A DNA stretch of 64,000 nt, from the NCBI GenBank assembly GCA_965218555.1, contig OZ244625.1:3100001-3164000 (forward strand), in the 5' to 3' direction. Under the pieces are notes generated by a model. The model was not told where the DNA came from and made no database searches. It saw only the letters and a program-made list of their open reading frames with translations. Made by a program: the position numbers and the translations under genes. Positions 61,268 to 64,000 of the stretch are shown here, piece by piece. Each line of letters begins with the position of its first letter. Positions within the stretch are counted from its first letter, which is position 1. This DNA comes from JAPPLB01 sp965218555. Its GTDB lineage: Bacteria; Acidobacteriota; Terriglobia; Bryobacterales; UBA6623.

Positions 61268-62465
61268 CTCGATGCGCTCTGGCGTGTTTCGGACTCTCCT
61301 GAATCGACTTGTGAAGCCGTCGCGCCTCTGAAACCCCCATGAGCACCGGACGGGTGTGAGCGGGTCGGCCTGGAGGCCTGCAAAGGGTTGAAACTCCACT
61401 TGTCGATGGTGCGAAGATAGAAGATATTAGCAGTATCCATGTGTCAAGGTTTCGCTCCAGGGTCGGTTTTAAGCTCTGAAGACGGCGGGTGGTGCGAAGA
61501 GCGGGGGGCGCGCATGTCAAGTTGGCCGTGGCCGGTTCGGGGATCCAGAGGCGGTCCTGTTGGACGAGGATGTTGGGCAGGACGACGAGCTTCCTCATGA
61601 CGGCCGTGATGGCGACCATGGGCGGCTTACCGGCGTCGCGCAGCGCGGTGTACTTTCTCGCGAGGTGGGGGTTGCAGCGGATGGCGGCGACGGCGGGCAT
61701 GGAGAGCAACCGCCGCACCTTTTCCCTGCCGCCCTGGATGAAGCTGCGTCGCTTGCAGGCTTCGGACTCGCGGGCCAGCGGTGCCAGCCCGGCGAGGCTG
61801 GCGGCGCGAGGGCCGGTGAGGGTGCCGAGCTGGGACATGTGGACGATGAGTCCTGCGGCGGTGATGTTGGAGATTCCGGGGATCGAGGTCAGGATCTCGA
61901 ACCGGCGCTTCAGATCCTCGCGGGTCTCGAGGAGCTTTCGGATCTCGGCGTCGACGCGCTTCAGCTGGCGCTCGCTGTGGGCGAGCCGCTCGCGGTTGAC
62001 GCGCATGGCCAGAGGATGGTGCAAGTGCTTGCCGCGGTTGCCGATGGCGGTGCGGTCGCCGACCAGCGCGTCGCGCACGAGTTGCAGATCGGCGAGGTCG
62101 CGGTCGCTGTGGGACTTTGCCGCGGTTGGGCGCAGGTTGCCGATGGCGTCCGCCATCGTCGCCAGCGTGCGGGCGTCGACGGCGTCGGTTTTGGCGCGGC
62201 GTCGCTGCGATCTGGCGAAGCACCGGACCTGGTACGGATTGATCGCGTACAGCGGAAGACCGGCCTTCAGCAGCGCCTCCTCGAAGTCGCGGTGCCAAGG
62301 TCCGCTGGGCTCGTAGGCGATGCGCTCGGCCTGGGGGCCGATCCAGCCGATCAGCTTCTGGAAGCCGGCCGCATCGTTCCAGAAGCGGGCCGCCCTGCCC
62401 TCGGGCGCGGCGTAGGCGTCGAGGTGGGCTTTCGAGATATCGATTCCGATGGTATGGTTGGTCAT
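61242..62465 (-). CDS. IS110-family transposase (DEDD recombinase) with C-terminal extension
   Basis: 407 residues from the ATG at 62465, directly after GAAGGGAAG. The RuvC-like N-terminal domain has TIGIDISKAHLDAY (first Asp), IAYEPSGPWH (Glu) and RRRAKTDAVDARTLA (last Asp pair), the DEDD set of IS110 enzymes. The C-terminal transposase_20 domain has LTSIPGISNITAAGLI, LAGLAPLARES and FIQGGREKVRRLL. The conserved protein should end near LWIPEPA; about 95 further residues (from TANLTCAPPALRT) run into host DNA and the 3' end of the dipeptidase gene, so the native stop appears lost. IS110 recombinases use a bridge RNA encoded at the element end. Confidence 0.9.
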   Translation of the reverse strand: MTNHTIGIDISKAHLDAYAAPEGRAARFWNDAAGFQKLIGWIGPQAERIAYEPSGPWHRDFEEALLKAGLPLYAINPYQVRCFARSQRRRAKTDAVDARTLATMADAIGNLRPTAAKSHSDRDLADLQLVRDALVGDRTAIGNRGKHLHHPLAMRVNRERLAHSERQLKRVDAEIRKLLETREDLKRRFEILTSIPGISNITAAGLIVHMSQLGTLTGPRAASLAGLAPLARESEACKRRSFIQGGREKVRRLLSMPAVAAIRCNPHLARKYTALRDAGKPPMVAITAVMRKLVVLPNILVQQDRLWIPEPATANLTCAPPALRTTRRLQSLKPTLERNLDTWILLISSIFAPSTSGVSTLCRPPGRPAHTRPVLMGVSEARRLHKSIQESPKHARAHRVTVPLPAE

Positions 62466-62597
62466 CTTCCCTTCTGCTGTGCTTGTCATGCGAGCCATGA
62501 TGCTCATGTATGCATTCAGGACGTTGGGAAGGACGGTGGCGGCCACACTGCTAAACGGCCCCGAACGGCCAAGCCCGTGACGGCCCGACCAGCGCCC
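62466..62597 (-). ncRNA. Possible IS110 bridge-RNA region
   Basis: This non-coding stretch lies directly upstream of the transposase start. In IS110-group elements (for example IS621) the guiding bridge RNA is encoded in the non-coding end next to the recombinase gene. I did not delimit stems or guide loops; the assignment rests only on position and on the known biology of the family. Confidence 0.3.
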
Positions 62598-62629
62598 CCC
62601 TTCAGCGCTCCCGCGGGAGCGCTGAAGGG
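62598..62629. repeat. Perfect 32-nt palindrome near the IS110 end
   Basis: CCCTTCAGCGCTCCCG is followed immediately by its exact reverse complement, giving a 16-bp stem without loop. IS110/IS1111 elements often sit at REP-like or hairpin targets, so this may be part of the target or of the element's end. Confidence 0.7.
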
Positions 62630-62667
62630 CCGGGTTCTCCCAGGAGCCCGGGTGCTGACGTTAACAG

Positions 62668-62960
62668 ACAAGCCCGTGGTAGAAGTCACGCAGGCGGCGT
62701 TACGCGCCCCGGGGCCGATTGCGTAACGCGTGGCCGCTCCAGGAACGCAGTGCCGTGCTCTCCACGCCTTTTTCTTCGTAGGCCGGAAGCGGCGCGCAAC
62801 CCTTCGGGCGACGGACGTTTTTTTGTTCCCAGGCCGTCGGCTTTGTCGTTCGCTTTTTCCTTCGCAAGGAGGAGATCACCCGGATCGCCATCCTCCTCAC
62901 TCCGCGCTTTTTCTTCGCAGCGACCGCAGAAGCCCGCCGCGCCTTCCACGGGACTTTTCC
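62668..62960. repeat. Dispersed intergenic repeat, family 2, copy 2
   Basis: Homologous to 3640-3850: shared ordered blocks include CCCGTGGT, GTCACG, AGGAACGCAGTGC and GTCGGCTTTGT. Extra TTTTTCTTCG/TTTTTCCTTCG tracts are inserted at three places. It lies between the IS110 element and the SurA-like gene. Confidence 0.6.
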
Positions 62961-63066
62961 CACGGGCTGTTAGAGTAGAGTTGTTGTGTCGCCGGACACG
63001 GATTCGGCCGACCCGTTGTGCGTTCAGGACAGCAGATTCCCACTCTCCAGCCGTTCCAGTAAATCC

Positions 63067-64000
63067 ATGCAATACAAACTCACGTCATTCCTGTTCACAG
63101 CATTGTTGGTCGCCGCTCCCGCCGCGGCGGACGTCATTATCCTCGAGGAGGTCGTCGCCAAGGTGAACGGCGATGTCGTCACTCGGTCGCAATACATGAC
63201 GGCGATTGAAGAATTCAGACGGGGCTTGGTCAGCGATCGCCAGCTCAGTGAAGAGGAGAAGGCGAAGCAGATGGAAGGGAACGAACGTAACTCCCTTCGC
63301 AACCTGATCGACGAACTGCTACTGGTCCAGAAAGGAAACGAACTCGAATACAACATAGAGAGCCAAGTTCTGCGGCAACGGGACTCGGTGATGCAACAGT
63401 ACGAACTGAAGACGATCGAGGAATTCGAGGTTTGGGCGTCCGAGCGTTTCGGCATGCCGATCGAAGACTTGATGGATCAGATGCGCCGCAATGTGATGTC
63501 GAATACAGTGCTTCAGCAAGAGGTCGCGCCCCGGTTTGTGATCTCGCAAGAGGATATGCAGAAGTATTACGCTGAGCACAAAGCGCAGTTCATGCGGAAG
63601 GATAGCGTTCGGCTGAGCCAGATCTTCATCTCCACGGCCGACAAAGAGGACGAGGAACTCGAAGAGGCCAAGAAAACGGCCGAAGAAGTAAGTGACCGGG
63701 TTCATCGGGGCGAGCCGTTCGCCGAGATGGCTGCCAGGTTTTCCGAAGATGAACAGACGAAGGCGCGGCGCGGCGATCTTGGGGTTTTTGAGAGGGGCGT
63801 TCTTCGCAAAGAGATCGAGGACCAGGTCTTCGACAAGAACTCGGGATTCATCACCGACCTGATCGAGGTTCCCAACGGCTATCTGCTTCTCAAGGTCGAC
63901 CAGCGGTTCCGGGAAGGCCAAGCCGAATTCGAAGACGTGCAAGAAGATGTTCGGAACCGGCTGGCAGGACCGCTTTGGAACCCCGCCGTCCGTGAGTACC
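63067..64000 (+). CDS. SurA/PpiC-like periplasmic peptidyl-prolyl isomerase (C-terminus off window)
   Basis: 311 codons are visible from the ATG at 63067; the frame is still open at the window edge. A signal peptide (LTSFLFTALLVAAPAAA) precedes a SurA N-terminal chaperone domain (VVAKVNGDVVTRSQY, the conserved start; NLIDELLLVQKG) rich in charged helices to about residue 170. A PpiC-type rotamase domain begins near RLSQIFIST and includes GEPFAEMAARFSEDEQT and RRGDLGVFERG, with IEVPNGYLLLKV near its end. It would help outer-membrane proteins fold. No clear ribosome-binding site is seen. Confidence 0.88.
   Translation, partial: MQYKLTSFLFTALLVAAPAAADVIILEEVVAKVNGDVVTRSQYMTAIEEFRRGLVSDRQLSEEEKAKQMEGNERNSLRNLIDELLLVQKGNELEYNIESQVLRQRDSVMQQYELKTIEEFEVWASERFGMPIEDLMDQMRRNVMSNTVLQQEVAPRFVISQEDMQKYYAEHKAQFMRKDSVRLSQIFISTADKEDEELEEAKKTAEEVSDRVHRGEPFAEMAARFSEDEQTKARRGDLGVFERGVLRKEIEDQVFDKNSGFITDLIEVPNGYLLLKVDQRFREGQAEFEDVQEDVRNRLAGPLWNPAVREY

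Overview
The window looks like chromosome of a GC-rich, Gram-negative Acidobacteriota bacterium, most likely of the Bryobacterales/Solibacter group. This is an inference from gene content: a very large Oar-like TonB-dependent receptor with an N-terminal carboxypeptidase-regulatory domain, DUF1501, Abhydrolase_10, DUF255, DUF3604 and DUF3891 proteins, many exported hydrolases and lipoproteins, and a futalosine-type menaquinone gene. No rRNA or tRNA gene was recognised.

Layout. 1-10.1 kb: a DUF3604/PHP protein cut by the window edge, an exported CocE/NonD hydrolase, a sugar ABC binding protein and permease without an ATPase, and the TonB receptor. 10.3-13.7 kb: a region of mobile-element relics, with an 837-bp element flanked by a 15-bp direct repeat, an IS21-like end, a NYN-domain gene, and two copies of a 346-bp identical segment of an algH/yqgE gene, one of them truncated. 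14-22.7 kb: Gfo/Idh/MocA oxidoreductase, apaH, an HEXXH/TPR protein, an ICMT-like methyltransferase, SDR, pta, DUF3891 and a xylose-isomerase-like protein. 22.9-32 kb: a frameshifted small gene, then ndk-sucD-sucC diverging from trpD, a degenerate receiver protein, an mqnD-like gene, a HEAT-repeat protein and an MFS transporter. 32-45 kb: MBL hydrolase, PAP2 phosphatase, Nramp-like transporter, an exported SelA-like PLP protein, DUF1501, Abhydrolase_10, L-rhamnose mutarotase, and a class IV aminotransferase/SDR pair. 45-55 kb: aspartoacylase-like hydrolase, DUF255, acetamidase/formamidase, a C45-type acyl-hydrolase, and a sulfatase flanked by two formylglycine-generating-enzyme family genes. 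55-57.4 kb: a compact accessory stretch with a winged-helix regulator and palindromic operator, a decayed CRISPR-like repeat array, and a vapBC toxin-antitoxin pair. 57.5-64 kb: outer-membrane protein, zinc-ribbon/ankyrin protein, M19 dipeptidase, an IS110 transposase, and a SurA-like chaperone cut by the right edge.

Working together. The TonB receptor, the exported hydrolases, the sulfatase with its likely activating enzyme, the rhamnose mutarotase, the MFS and ABC components and the sugar oxidoreductases fit degradation of complex, partly sulfated organic matter. ndk, sucCD, pta and trpD are housekeeping.

Most striking: at least two families of dispersed intergenic repeats are scattered through the window. 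One has 19-bp terminal inverted repeats and supplies the stop codon of apaH and probably the ribosome-binding site of the MBL gene. The other notable points are the CRISPR-like array without cas genes and the 837-bp element. All family assignments were made by eye from sequence motifs; no database search was run.
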